From: a bacterium
GTDB lineage: Bacteria > Bacillota_A > Clostridia > Lachnospirales > Lachnospiraceae
DNA length: 64,000 nt
Direction: 5' to 3'
NCBI GenBank assembly: GCA_004562915.1
Contig: SFQZ01000010.1
Location: 1 to 64,000 of the forward strand
A program made the position numbers and the translations under genes. This document shows, piece after piece, positions 7,804-17,081 of this stretch; position 1 is the first letter of the stretch; each line of letters starts with the position of its first letter. Below the pieces are notes generated by a model that made no database searches, was not told the origin of the DNA, and saw only the letters and a program-made list of their open reading frames with translations.

Positions 7804-9384
7804 TTATTCAAACATTTCTACTGTCACTTCATTGGTAATAAAACGATATCTAAATCGTACCACTGTATTGTCTTTTTCTGTAGTAAAATATGCTTTATTG
7901 GCAGATCCGCTTCTGGGATATCCATCCATCTGGTAAGTTGCAGAAAGCGTTCCGTAAGTGGCGACAGAGAAATCGTAGGTTCCCGCAAACGGAATCACCA
8001 CAGAAAGGGTATACGTATTATCACCAATGTAGTACATTCGGGTTGTCTCACTGTTGGAATCATTCCTGATTGCACCCACATGAGATTGAAAACTTCCATA
8101 CACAACAATCTTTTCCGGAAGTTTCATTCCTGTATTCTCATCATAAATATTTCTTGCACCATAGTCAATCAACATTTCAGGATTGGAAGCTTTCTTACGC
8201 AGTTCATGACCGGATTCCCACAGACGTTTTGCAAGTTCTTCCTGACCGAATCCCATAGGGCAATCCACACTTGGCTGATTGATCTGATAAAAATACTGCA
8301 TTTCTTCCTGTCCATTATCCACACGTCTCCTCTTTACAGCACCGTCACTGAGCATTCTCCGGAAAGGAATTTCAAAATAGGCATTCGGATTATTGATTTC
8401 CACCCATTTGTATGTGTATTCCAGAAAATGATCTCTGCTCTCGAACGGCTGGTTGGCAAACCATGCGATCTGGTCATACCCCCACCAGTCTTTCCAGGCA
8501 AGTTCTTCTCTTGTGTATTTGCTGCGGTCCCCTACCACCAGACCGCCCCAGTTATCATACTCCATCAGATATGGCATTGTCTGTGCAGACCAGCCATTCG
8601 GATTTTCTCCGCCTTCACTGTATCCTTCCCGTACAAGAACCAGTTCTTCTCCGGGAACCTCAGGAAGAGGCATGCGGGTAAACGGCATGGCATGATAATC
8701 AAACAATAGTTTTCCACGAATATTTACTCCGTGGGTATGAGCGTCCAACAATATTTTGTGGCGCCTTGCATGCAGGAGGGCGTATTCACGAATCATTTCG
8801 AACAATTCCGAAGTTTTTTTCATACCCGGGTCATTGGCTGTATAAAGATGAATCTGTCCCATATGAAGGGCTTCATAACCACAATCTATATATCGGGTTG
8901 CTCGATAGTAAAACCACATTCTGGTTTCCAGTCGGGACAGATCCGGAATTCCGCCGCTTCTTGCCGGATCATTTTCCCGAAGCCCTATAAATCCGGCCGG
9001 TTTTTCCGGAAACAGTGTATCTTTGAAACAAAATGTACGATGTTCCGGTTCCATGCCAAATGCTTCAAATACATATGCCGGAATCGTAATCTCCTGAATC
9101 CTCTCTACGATGCATTCAAAAATACAGGATTGAAGTATGATTTCCGGATCCATCTCATGAACTCTATCAGCAAGTGCTTTTGATTTCCTGAAATGTTCCT
9201 CATCTTCTTCCATCATATACCAGATTCCGGACGCTCTTCCGAGAAATTTAACACCCATGTTTTTTATCGCCCGAAGGTCATCTTCCAGCGTATCGCTTTC
9301 ATACAATCCCGCCGCAGTCACACAGCGGGACAGATAGTTTTCAAGTACTTCTTTCGATATTGTTGTATCAAATGTAAAATTCAT
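7804..9384 (-). CDS. Unrecognised 526-residue protein, possibly a glycoside hydrolase-like enzyme
   Basis: I cannot place this protein in a named family. It has no signal peptide or membrane segment, so it should act in the cytosol. The sequence is rich in Trp, Tyr and paired acidic residues. It contains strand-end motifs like those of TIM-barrel sugar enzymes (KILLDAHTHGVNI near residue 205, LLFDYHAMPF, YLMEYDNWGGLVVGDRS, KDWWGYDQIAWF, YFEIPFRRM). From about residue 430 the chain becomes strand-rich (KIVVYGSFQSHVGAI, YTLSVVIPFAGTYDFSVATY) like an added beta-sandwich. It is the last gene of the PfkB-GH4-M17 operon, 14 bases after the aminopeptidase gene. That context supports a catabolic role on the same unknown substrate. 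Confidence 0.7.
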   Translation of the reverse strand: MNFTFDTTISKEVLENYLSRCVTAAGLYESDTLEDDLRAIKNMGVKFLGRASGIWYMMEEDEEHFRKSKALADRVHEMDPEIILQSCIFECIVERIQEITIPAYVFEAFGMEPEHRTFCFKDTLFPEKPAGFIGLRENDPARSGGIPDLSRLETRMWFYYRATRYIDCGYEALHMGQIHLYTANDPGMKKTSELFEMIREYALLHARRHKILLDAHTHGVNIRGKLLFDYHAMPFTRMPLPEVPGEELVLVREGYSEGGENPNGWSAQTMPYLMEYDNWGGLVVGDRSKYTREELAWKDWWGYDQIAWFANQPFESRDHFLEYTYKWVEINNPNAYFEIPFRRMLSDGAVKRRRVDNGQEEMQYFYQINQPSVDCPMGFGQEELAKRLWESGHELRKKASNPEMLIDYGARNIYDENTGMKLPEKIVVYGSFQSHVGAIRNDSNSETTRMYYIGDNTYTLSVVIPFAGTYDFSVATYGTLSATYQMDGYPRSGSANKAYFTTEKDNTVVRFRYRFITNEVTVEMFE

Positions 9385-9398
9385 TCTGCCGTCTCCTC

Positions 9399-10748
9399 TT
9401 ATCTGTCAATATACATGCAATTCATATCTGATTGCTCCAAAAACTTTACAATGGTAGAGATGCATGAACCACTGGCTCCTTCTGCCATTTCTTCTGTTTC
9501 AGAACGAACAACAGAAGGTCCTACCATATCCAGATGAATCCATCGTGTTCCTTCTTCCACAAAATTTTCCAAAAAACATGCAGCTACGCTGGCTCCAGCT
9601 CCCTTTCCAGAGGCATAATTGGCAAAATCCGCACAAATAGACCAGTTCAGTAAATTATGATAATATGGATCCAGCGGCAAACGCCAAAATTTCTCTCCGG
9701 TATATCTGGCTGTATCCATCCACCTTTTCCATAACAAATCGTTGTTTACAAAAAGACCGGTAACTGCATCTCCCAGTGCTGCCTGAGCAGAATAGGTAAG
9801 GGTAGCCAGATCCAGCACTGTTTTTGCCCCCTGCTGCTGTACATAGGTGATACCGTCGCAGAGAACAAGACGACCTTCCGCATCGGTATTGTATACTTCT
9901 ACAGTCTTTCCTGCCAGAGTAGTGATCACATCTCCCATTTTCACTGCATCCGGGCTGATCACATTTTCCGCCAACATAAGTACAGCAACGAGATTTTTCC
10001 TTACTTTTCTTCTCACGAGAACTTCAAAACTTTCCAGAATTCCGGCAGCACCACACATATCATATTTCATACCATTCATACCATCGATGGATTTGAGATG
10101 ATAGCCACCCGAATCAAACATCAATCCTTTACCTACAAGGCCAATCAATTCTTCTCCCGGTGCTCCTTCATATCGAAGCACCACCATGGCTGCTTCTCTT
10201 TTACTTCCCTGATTTACTGCCAAAAGCCCTCCACAGCCCATCTTGCGTAGCTTGACATCGTCAAACACCTGACAGTCTGCTCTCAGACTTTCAGCAAGCT
10301 TTCTGGCATAGCAGACCATATCTTCCGTATGGAGATAATTATTGGGAAGATTTCCCAGTGTTCTTGCATAACCTTTACAGATTCCCAGTTCCTGCCCTCT
10401 TTTGATAATCGCTTCTTTTTCTGTATCCTCAATCTGATCTGTCACAAAAGTACAGGTACAGTCACCAAAATCCGATAGACCATCACGGTTTTCAAACAGC
10501 TGATTATTCCGGAGGTTTTTCATACCGGTTTTTGCAAACCGATACGCTCCGTCATACAGACCACAGATTGCCGTTTCCAAGACTTCTTTCAGCTTTTCAG
10601 AAGAACTCACCGGAAAGTTCATAAGAATCTGAGTATCCCCTTTTCTTTCCTTTCCAAGTTTCCGGCATAAAGCCGGAAGACAGTCTGCAGAATCTACAGT
10701 AATTGATGCTGTTTCCTCAAGCATTACGCTGCTTATTTTTATATTCAT
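9399..10748 (-). CDS. M17-family leucyl aminopeptidase-like metallopeptidase
   Basis: Two-zinc aminopeptidase of 449 residues. The catalytic C-terminal domain holds GKGLMFDSGGYHLKS (metal Lys and Asp plus catalytic Lys) near residue 212, then MKYDMCGAAG with another metal Asp. NTDAEGRLVLCD near residue 290 carries the remaining Asp, Glu and catalytic Arg. All usual active residues are visible. The N-terminal domain is diverged from PepA. It sits between a GH4 glycosidase and an unknown enzyme in a tight operon, which is unusual for a housekeeping aminopeptidase. It may remove an amino acid or acyl-amino group from a glycoconjugate; that role is inferred from context only. Confidence 0.85.
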   Translation of the reverse strand: MNIKISSVMLEETASITVDSADCLPALCRKLGKERKGDTQILMNFPVSSSEKLKEVLETAICGLYDGAYRFAKTGMKNLRNNQLFENRDGLSDFGDCTCTFVTDQIEDTEKEAIIKRGQELGICKGYARTLGNLPNNYLHTEDMVCYARKLAESLRADCQVFDDVKLRKMGCGGLLAVNQGSKREAAMVVLRYEGAPGEELIGLVGKGLMFDSGGYHLKSIDGMNGMKYDMCGAAGILESFEVLVRRKVRKNLVAVLMLAENVISPDAVKMGDVITTLAGKTVEVYNTDAEGRLVLCDGITYVQQQGAKTVLDLATLTYSAQAALGDAVTGLFVNNDLLWKRWMDTARYTGEKFWRLPLDPYYHNLLNWSICADFANYASGKGAGASVAACFLENFVEEGTRWIHLDMVGPSVVRSETEEMAEGASGSCISTIVKFLEQSDMNCMYIDR

Positions 10749-10782
10749 TTCATCCTCCAGTTTAGGATAAACCTGTTACATT

Positions 10783-12141
10783 TTATTGAAAAATACCGCC
10801 ATAAACTTCATCATATTTTGCAACCAGTTCCTTCGCCAGTGAATAGGAATTAACAAGTGGATGCTGCATCAGAGCCTGGATTGCTGTTTCTTTTGAACGG
10901 GTATTGATTGCTTCCACCGTAAGTTTTTCATACATCTTAATCAAACGCATCAGAAGATAACAATGCTCTGGCACTTCTGTAACTTTCACCGGTTTGATTC
11001 CGTCCTTGGAAACCAGACAGGTTGTTTCAATTACATCATTATCTTCCAGTCCCGGAATACTTCCATGATTCTCCACAGAGAGAACCAGATATTTTCCTTC
11101 ATCACTCTGCATTCCTTCAATACAATCCAGCATAACACCGGCATATCCCATACCATCCGGTACTTCCAGCTGTCCTTTTTCCAGCAGCGGACGTTTTGCA
11201 AGACCAGATTCTATACTCATATAAGAATTCTCACGGACCTGCATATAGTAGAGGAAGATCTGAAGAGCACCTTCCGGATCCGCATCAATATCCATAGCTT
11301 TCAGTTCTTCCATCATCTGGATATTCACAGATTCAATGGTCTTCCCTCTGGTAGCTCCGGATTTTATAATATTTTCCAATGCCTTTTCTCTATGATAATA
11401 GTAATACAGATATTCATTCGGTAAGAAGCCGATAGAACGCAAAAGCTCTGGATCAAACATGGAAAATTCCTGAACACCCTGTAAGAATTCATCATCATCC
11501 AAAAGTTCAGGCAAAATTTCCTGTCCTTTCTTTTTTACACTGCGAATCCAGGAAAGATGGTTTAATCCGAAAAATTCTACATACAGTTCATCTTCTGTTA
11601 CGCCCAGATCATGTGCCATACGGAATTTTGTACTGCTGGGTGCATCGCAGATTCCGATGATTTTATCATAACCGCCACTGCGAAGCGCCTGTGTCACCAG
11701 CCCGGACGGATTTGTAAAATTGAAAATCCATGCATCCGGTGCATACTGTTTGATAAGTTCACAATACTCTTTCAATACCGGAATCGTACGAACTGCCATG
11801 GAAAATCCGCCCACACCTGTAGTCTCCTGTCCGATCACGCCTGTTTCTAAAGCAATTGTTTCATCAACCACTCTGGAATGATCTCCACCTACACGTAATG
11901 TTGTGACAATATAGTCAGCTCCTTTGATTGCTTCTATCGGATCCGATACAGCCCATACCTTCAGATTTTCATTTTTCCGATTCACCACATGTTTACAGAG
12001 TTTTTCGATGATTCTCTGTTTTTCTTCCTGAATATCATAAAGGACTACTTCATCAATATGTAATTTTTTGTATCGTTTCAAAAGTCCATTGATAAAAATA
12101 ACGGTTCTTACACCTGCTCCGCCGATTACTGCAATTTTCAT
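10783..12141 (-). CDS. Glycoside hydrolase family 4 (6-phospho-glycosidase-like)
   Basis: GH4 enzymes use NAD+ and a divalent metal to cleave (often phosphorylated) alpha- or beta-glycosides by redox elimination. The N-terminal dinucleotide motif IGGAGVRT is at residues 5-12, NFTNPSGLVTQAL at about 147, the metal cysteine region GICDAPSS at about 168, and the metal histidine in FGLNHLSW at about 196. The length of 452 residues is typical. Whether it acts on 6-phospho-alpha or 6-phospho-beta linkages cannot be told by eye. The operon order PfkB, GH4, M17, unknown enzyme suggests intracellular breakdown of an imported, phosphorylated glycoside. Confidence 0.9.
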   Translation of the reverse strand: MKIAVIGGAGVRTVIFINGLLKRYKKLHIDEVVLYDIQEEKQRIIEKLCKHVVNRKNENLKVWAVSDPIEAIKGADYIVTTLRVGGDHSRVVDETIALETGVIGQETTGVGGFSMAVRTIPVLKEYCELIKQYAPDAWIFNFTNPSGLVTQALRSGGYDKIIGICDAPSSTKFRMAHDLGVTEDELYVEFFGLNHLSWIRSVKKKGQEILPELLDDDEFLQGVQEFSMFDPELLRSIGFLPNEYLYYYYHREKALENIIKSGATRGKTIESVNIQMMEELKAMDIDADPEGALQIFLYYMQVRENSYMSIESGLAKRPLLEKGQLEVPDGMGYAGVMLDCIEGMQSDEGKYLVLSVENHGSIPGLEDNDVIETTCLVSKDGIKPVKVTEVPEHCYLLMRLIKMYEKLTVEAINTRSKETAIQALMQHPLVNSYSLAKELVAKYDEVYGGIFQ

Positions 12142-12161
12142 AACCTAATCCTCCCGTGCTG

Positions 12162-13091
12162 TTATTTATTAATAAAATCCATTAATTGATCTTCTGTTGG
12201 AAACCCTGTATTACCGCCCAGTGCAGTGACTGACAAAGCTCCGCACCCATTACCACACTTCAGACACTCTTCCACGGACTTTCCTTTCAAAAATCCGTAT
12301 ACGAAACCTGCATTGAAAGAATCACCGGCACCTGTCGTATCCACTGCTGTTACCTTATAGGGAGCTGCCTGATACAGCTTTCCGTCACATACTGCAATGG
12401 CTCCTTCTTTTCCCATCTTAATCGCTGTCAGATGACAATGTCTGGCAAAATCTTTTGCCGCTTCGTATGCATCATTTTTTCTGCTGTAATGCACTGCTTC
12501 CGTTTCATTCATAAATAAAACATCAATATATGGGAATAACTCATAGATTCCCTGATTCCATTCGCCAGTAGAATCCCATCCCAGGTCAAAAGAAACCGTT
12601 GCCTGTGTCTCTGACTTGATTCTCTTCAAAAAACGAAGATAGGAATCATGATTCAGAGAACCTGCATATCCTGTAACATGAATGTGCGAAGCCTGTTTTA
12701 CCTTCGCTACATCCACAGAATCAATACTTAACTTTTCATTGGTTCCCCGAAAGGTTAAGAATGACCGGTCTTTTTCATTGGTAAAACTCAGAGAAATTCC
12801 TGTTTTCTGTGTAGAATCTGTCAGTAGAAGGGAGTCATCCACATTACATTCACGGAAAACTTTTCTGATCATGTCTCCATAACAGTCATCACCGATCTCT
12901 CCCTGAAAAACCGGATGCAGCCCCAATTTTCCGGTACCCAGTGTAAACAAAGCAGCACCGCCGCCCACAAATGTTTCCATGACAGGAACCTCATCCTCCT
13001 GTCCCGGCTGTGGGAACTTTTCAACATTCGGTATCACGATATCAATATTTACATCCCCATATACATATATATCCCATTTTTTACTGCTCAT
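12162..13091 (-). CDS. PfkB-family carbohydrate kinase
   Basis: Ribokinase-like sugar or nucleoside kinase of 309 residues. The N-terminal VYGDVNIDIVIP and the GG pair in ETFVGGGAALFTLGTGKLG are typical substrate-side motifs. The C-terminal anion-hole motif DTTGAGDSFNAGF at about residue 248 holds the catalytic Asp. It is first in the operon with GH4, M17 and the 526-residue protein, 20 bases ahead of GH4. It could phosphorylate the sugar freed by, or fed to, the glycosidase. A hairpin terminator separates it from the upstream importer genes, so it either has its own promoter in 13092-13156 or depends on read-through. I saw no clear promoter there. Confidence 0.88.
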   Translation of the reverse strand: MSSKKWDIYVYGDVNIDIVIPNVEKFPQPGQEDEVPVMETFVGGGAALFTLGTGKLGLHPVFQGEIGDDCYGDMIRKVFRECNVDDSLLLTDSTQKTGISLSFTNEKDRSFLTFRGTNEKLSIDSVDVAKVKQASHIHVTGYAGSLNHDSYLRFLKRIKSETQATVSFDLGWDSTGEWNQGIYELFPYIDVLFMNETEAVHYSRKNDAYEAAKDFARHCHLTAIKMGKEGAIAVCDGKLYQAAPYKVTAVDTTGAGDSFNAGFVYGFLKGKSVEECLKCGNGCGALSVTALGGNTGFPTEDQLMDFINK

Positions 13092-13156
13092 ATGTTACCC
13101 TCTTTTCATGCTGTATACATTTGAAATCTCACGAATTTTTCCCCGTTTTGTAAAAA

Positions 13157-13223
13157 GAAAAGATTCGTGCCTCACTCATACATATCCTAACATATCCTGT
13201 TGAGCGAGGCAAAGAATCTTTTC
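13157..13223 (-). terminator. Rho-independent terminator after the ABC importer operon
   Basis: On the minus strand a long stem (GAAAAGATTC, bulge, GCCTCGCTCA paired with TGAGTGAGGC, bulge, GAATCTTTTC) is followed by a T-rich tail. It lies between the second permease gene (ends 13260) and the kinase gene (starts 13091). Confidence 0.75.
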
Positions 13224-13259
13224 CGTCAATACATTATATTATTTTTTAAACACTCATGT

Positions 13260-14183
13260 TTAACCTTTTACTGCCCCAATCATAGCACCTTTTGCAAAAT
13301 ATTTCTGTACAAAAGGATATACACAGAGAATAGGCACTGTGGTCACCACAACTGCTGCCATCTTCAGAGAATCTGAGGTTACGGCTGAAGCATTATGTGC
13401 CAGAGCTTGTGCCACGGAAGTTACTTCCTGTTGTGCATTCATGGCTTTTGTCAGCATATTCTGGAGTACAGTCTGGACAGGCCACAAGTTTGGATCATTG
13501 ACATAGAAAGCTCCGGCAAACCAGTCATTCCAGTGATTTACTGCTGTATAGAGTCCTACAACCGCAATAACAGGTTTACTTAAAGGAAGCATGATCGTGG
13601 TATAAATCTTAAAATAACCGCAGCCGTCAAGCTTTGCGGATTCCTCCAGACTGTCAGGTATTCCTTCAAAGAAAGTACGGATCATCAAAAGATAGGTTAC
13701 ACTCACAAGGCTCGGCACCACATATACCCAGAAAGAATTCAGCAAATGAAGATTATTATACTGAATATATGTGGGAATCATACCACCCCCAAAAAGCATG
13801 GTAAAAGTAATAAGCATTGTAAGAATCTTTCTTCCCGGTAAATCTTTTTCTTTTAAAGCAAATCCTGCCAGAGTTGTTACCAGCAAACTTAAAAAAGTAC
13901 CAATCACAGTTCTGGCAACCGTAATGACATAGGCTTTACTGATGCTTCCATCCCGGAATACTTCTTTAAAGTTGTCCAGAGTAAATGCTCTGGGCCAGAA
14001 CCAGATTCCGCCTCGTGCCGCATCTTTACCGTCGTTAAAGGACAACGCCAAAACGTTCAGACATGGCAGGAGAATAATCAGACACAAAGCAATTATAATA
14101 AGATATATGATAACCTGAATCACTGTATCCGTCAGATTGGTTTTGATTTTTGTAGCTCCATGAGTCGAATTTTTCTTACTCAT
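13260..14183 (-). CDS. Carbohydrate ABC transporter permease, LplC/YtcP type
   Basis: Inner-membrane permease of 307 residues with about six membrane segments. The cytoplasmic EAA loop is visible as EESAKLDGCGYFKIYTTIM followed by LPLSKP at about residues 200-224. This is where the (unlinked) ATPase docks. It is the last gene of the importer operon, 56 bases after the binding protein gene. LplC-type permeases pair with LplB and a large LplA lipoprotein, and YesMN systems often control them. No ATPase is encoded nearby, as is normal for this type, which uses a shared MsmX-like ATPase. Confidence 0.93.
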   Translation of the reverse strand: MSKKNSTHGATKIKTNLTDTVIQVIIYLIIIALCLIILLPCLNVLALSFNDGKDAARGGIWFWPRAFTLDNFKEVFRDGSISKAYVITVARTVIGTFLSLLVTTLAGFALKEKDLPGRKILTMLITFTMLFGGGMIPTYIQYNNLHLLNSFWVYVVPSLVSVTYLLMIRTFFEGIPDSLEESAKLDGCGYFKIYTTIMLPLSKPVIAVVGLYTAVNHWNDWFAGAFYVNDPNLWPVQTVLQNMLTKAMNAQQEVTSVAQALAHNASAVTSDSLKMAAVVVTTVPILCVYPFVQKYFAKGAMIGAVKG

Positions 14184-14239
14184 TATTCAGCCAATCCTTT
14201 CTTACTTCTGCTGTCCTGTGTACAGGACAGCAGTAATGA

Positions 14240-16009
14240 TTAATGATAGAAATTAACAGCTTCCGGATTTTCTTCGTAAATGCCTTTTACATATTCTTCG
14301 AATCTTTCAACACCTGCTGCTTTCAGCTGCTGACGGAAGGATTCTACGATGGATTTCATTTCATCATCTGATTTAGCGAAACAAGCCTGTACAAAAGTTT
14401 CATCCCAGTTCAGCAGATCCATCTGCAGTTTTACATCTTCCAGACCTTCAGCAGACATGTATGCTGTTGCATCCAGTCCAGGAATCAGTTTCTTTTCTGT
14501 TGTGTACTCTTTTGCAATTTCAACGCTTCGTGCAAATGCAGAATCACCAGCAGATGCACCAGGACGAGATTCACCAAAGTTGTCAATGTTATTTTTGTTG
14601 GTCAGAACAAACTCAAAGAAATAGTTTCCGGATCCACCAAAACCTGCTCCTACATCATTAATCAGATAATCCGTATTACCTGCATTCAGCTGTTCCAGTA
14701 CTTCATCTTTCAAAACAGGTTTTCCGTCTACCAGATCATAGGAAACTCCCTCAGCACCATACTGTGCGATCATCTGTCCTTCCGGAGTAGACAGCCAGTC
14801 AAAGAATGCAAAGATTTCTTCCGGATTTTCTGCCTCTGCAGAGATTGCCATACATCCGCGTCCGCCTTTACCGGATACGATTTCCTTGTTGTCACCCTGA
14901 ATATCATTCAACGGTCCAAGCGGTACCCAGTCATCGCTTCCATAGATGATTTCTTCGTAGTTATGTACATCGGCAATAATACCTGAATTTTTATTTTTGG
15001 AAACTTCTTCAGCACGAGTACTGTCCATGGTAAAGAACTCTGGGTTCATCAAACCTTCATCCAGAAGTTTTCTAATGAATCCAATTTGATCATATACATA
15101 ATCAGTTTCTGCCACATGTTTCACATTGCCATCAGTATCAACGTTATAATCTTTACTTACACCCCAACGATATCCGGTTGTAATGTATTTTACAGCATCT
15201 ACAGATCCGCCCCAGTATTTCGGTCCCAAAGGATAGATATCGTTGCCATTGTCATCTTTGAATCCGCCTTCTTTCATTTTTACAAGAAGGTCATAGAACT
15301 GATCCTGTGTTCTGATTTCTTTTGGATCAATACCCAGTTTATCAACGATTGCCTTCTGGATATACATTCCGCCTACATACTCTTCTTCCGGAATAGTTTC
15401 CAGAGATCTGTCAATTTCATCAATAGCCAGCTGCCACAGATAGACACCATCCAGGTCATCACGGAAAACGATATTTTTGTAAGTATCAGCAGGCAGATAT
15501 CCTTCCTCATAATACTTGGAATACACTTTGCTGTTCTTCATATATTCTGATACATCAGCAAACATCTCTTCCTTTGCAGCTTTCAAAAGCAGAGGAAATT
15601 CCGGCCTTGTTGAGTTATCAAGGTAAGAAATAATTACGTCTGGAATTGTACCGGAAGCAAGCTGAGAAGCCATAACTTTCGCATCACTGTCACCAGGTGT
15701 ATATTTCACATCCAGTTTGATACCTGTCAGTTCTGTAATTTTCTGCATTGTTGGAGTATTATTGAAATCTGCAGGAAGTGTATTTCCAATATCATCAACA
15801 TACGCCTGAATCGTAATGGTTCTGTCTGCGATCCAGGTATCCGGTTTGTCAGAATTGTCTTCCTCCGTTGCTGTATTATTTGCTGTATCATTTTTTGCCG
15901 TTTCAGATCCTTTGCTGTCATCAGAGCCGCCGCAGCCTGCCAGCATAGATACCGTCATTGTTGCCGCCATGGCACCTGCCATGAGCTGTTTTACCATTTT
16001 CTTTTTCAT
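14240..16009 (-). CDS. Extracellular sugar-binding lipoprotein, LplA/YtcQ type
   Basis: This 589-residue protein has a lipoprotein signal ending in the lipobox LAGC at about residues 23-26, followed by a Ser/Asp/Asn/Thr-rich linker. The rest is a family 1-type solute-binding protein with the extra length of the LplA group. It should be anchored outside the membrane and deliver oligosaccharides to the flanking permeases. Trp- and Tyr-rich stretches near residues 265-285 (YPLGPKYWGGSVDAVKYI) could line the sugar site. Genes for permeases lie immediately on both sides in the same direction. Substrate cannot be told from the sequence. Confidence 0.92.
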   Translation of the reverse strand: MKKKMVKQLMAGAMAATMTVSMLAGCGGSDDSKGSETAKNDTANNTATEEDNSDKPDTWIADRTITIQAYVDDIGNTLPADFNNTPTMQKITELTGIKLDVKYTPGDSDAKVMASQLASGTIPDVIISYLDNSTRPEFPLLLKAAKEEMFADVSEYMKNSKVYSKYYEEGYLPADTYKNIVFRDDLDGVYLWQLAIDEIDRSLETIPEEEYVGGMYIQKAIVDKLGIDPKEIRTQDQFYDLLVKMKEGGFKDDNGNDIYPLGPKYWGGSVDAVKYITTGYRWGVSKDYNVDTDGNVKHVAETDYVYDQIGFIRKLLDEGLMNPEFFTMDSTRAEEVSKNKNSGIIADVHNYEEIIYGSDDWVPLGPLNDIQGDNKEIVSGKGGRGCMAISAEAENPEEIFAFFDWLSTPEGQMIAQYGAEGVSYDLVDGKPVLKDEVLEQLNAGNTDYLINDVGAGFGGSGNYFFEFVLTNKNNIDNFGESRPGASAGDSAFARSVEIAKEYTTEKKLIPGLDATAYMSAEGLEDVKLQMDLLNWDETFVQACFAKSDDEMKSIVESFRQQLKAAGVERFEEYVKGIYEENPEAVNFYH

Positions 16010-16022
16010 AGAAATCCTCCTT

Positions 16023-16976
16023 TTACCAAAGTCCTACCTCTGTAAGTTTTTTACAGATTTTGTTACATACTACTACCAGAATCAATCCTACAACGCCCTG
16101 AATCAATCCGATAGCAGTTGCATAGCCGAACTGTCCTCCCTGCAGACCGACCCTTACTACATAGACGTCCAGCGTATCCGCCAACGACATGTTTCCGGGA
16201 GTACGCAAAAGCCAGATCTGTTCTACACCGGAAGACAGCAGTCCACCGATACCCATGATAAACAAAAGTCCGATGGTTCCCCGAATACTGGGAAGCGTAA
16301 TATGCCACATTTTTTTCAGTTTACCGCATCCATCCATCTCAGCTGCTTCATACAATGCAAGATCCACACCGCTTATTGCTGCCAGATAAATGATGGAATC
16401 CCAGCCGATATTCCTCCACAGGTCCATGGAAAACAGGATTTTGTAGAAATAATCTGCTTCCATAAGGAAGAATTTACTTCCATCACCGCCAAGAGCTGCA
16501 ATCGCCTGATTCAAAACTCCTGTGTTCGGTGCAAGGATTCTTTGCAGCATGGTTACGATAATAACTGAAGAAAGGAAATGGGGCAGATACGTGATAGTCT
16601 GCGACACCTTTTTGAACTTCATGTTTCGAAGTTCGTTCAGCAAAAGTGCCAGTATAATCGCAAATGGAAATTCCAGAATACATTTAATCATACCGATCTT
16701 GAGAGTATTCAGAATCAAGCGAGGGGCATCATAGTTAGTGAAAAATGTCTTAAAATACAGTAGCCCCACCCATGGACTTCCCCAGATTCCCTTTTTAAAA
16801 GAATAATCCTTAAAAGCCAGTACAGAACCTGCCATTGGCACATAGCAGATCAATGCATAGTATATGACACACGGAATCAGCATCACATACAAAGGCCAGA
16901 AGCGGATCAGTCTTTTTTTCAGAGACTGTTTGGGCGGCTTATACTTCTTTTGCTTCCCAACACTTGCTGTTTGCAT
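16023..16976 (-). CDS. Carbohydrate ABC transporter permease, LplB type
   Basis: First gene of the importer operon, 317 residues. About six membrane segments are seen, with an EAA loop YEAAEMDGCGKLKKMWHI then TLPSI near residue 220. The open frame reaches 17033, but ATG at 16976 (MQTASVGKQKKYKPP) follows a GAAGGAGGAG ribosome site at good spacing and gives the expected basic N terminus. A clear promoter with a proposed YesN site lies just upstream (17007-17063). The lipoprotein gene starts 13 bases after the stop. Confidence 0.93.
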   Translation of the reverse strand: MQTASVGKQKKYKPPKQSLKKRLIRFWPLYVMLIPCVIYYALICYVPMAGSVLAFKDYSFKKGIWGSPWVGLLYFKTFFTNYDAPRLILNTLKIGMIKCILEFPFAIILALLLNELRNMKFKKVSQTITYLPHFLSSVIIVTMLQRILAPNTGVLNQAIAALGGDGSKFFLMEADYFYKILFSMDLWRNIGWDSIIYLAAISGVDLALYEAAEMDGCGKLKKMWHITLPSIRGTIGLLFIMGIGGLLSSGVEQIWLLRTPGNMSLADTLDVYVVRVGLQGGQFGYATAIGLIQGVVGLILVVVCNKICKKLTEVGLW

Positions 16977-17006
16977 AAGTTCTCCTCCTTCTTTTATGAT
17001 GACAAT

Positions 17007-17063
17007 ATTATAAAATTTATATAAAAATGTCACAATGGACAGAACTTTTAAATGAAGTGGACT
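17007..17063 (-). promoter_or_regulatory. Importer promoter with two proposed YesN half-sites
   Basis: On the minus strand the promoter is TTGTGA (17030-17035), 17 bases, TATAAT (17007-17012). The half-sites AGTCCACTT (17055-17063) and TGTCCATTG (17033-17041) are direct repeats 22 bases apart, two helical turns. The nearer one overlaps the -35 box. The same layout, with about 30 of 39 bases alike, occurs upstream of yesM at 21474-21504. AraC-type regulators such as YesN bind this way, so operator function is inferred. Confidence 0.6.
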
Positions 17064-17081
17064 TTTCTACACTTCTATCAT

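Noticed and set aside
7826..9183. Plus-strand frames of up to 209 codons over the 526-residue gene
   Set aside because: They mirror the minus-strand gene, which has a ribosome site, operon spacing and a sensible protein composition.
16063..16568. Both-strand frames of 66-250 codons across the lplB-type permease and binding protein genes
   Set aside because: All lie in other frames of well-recognised ABC genes.
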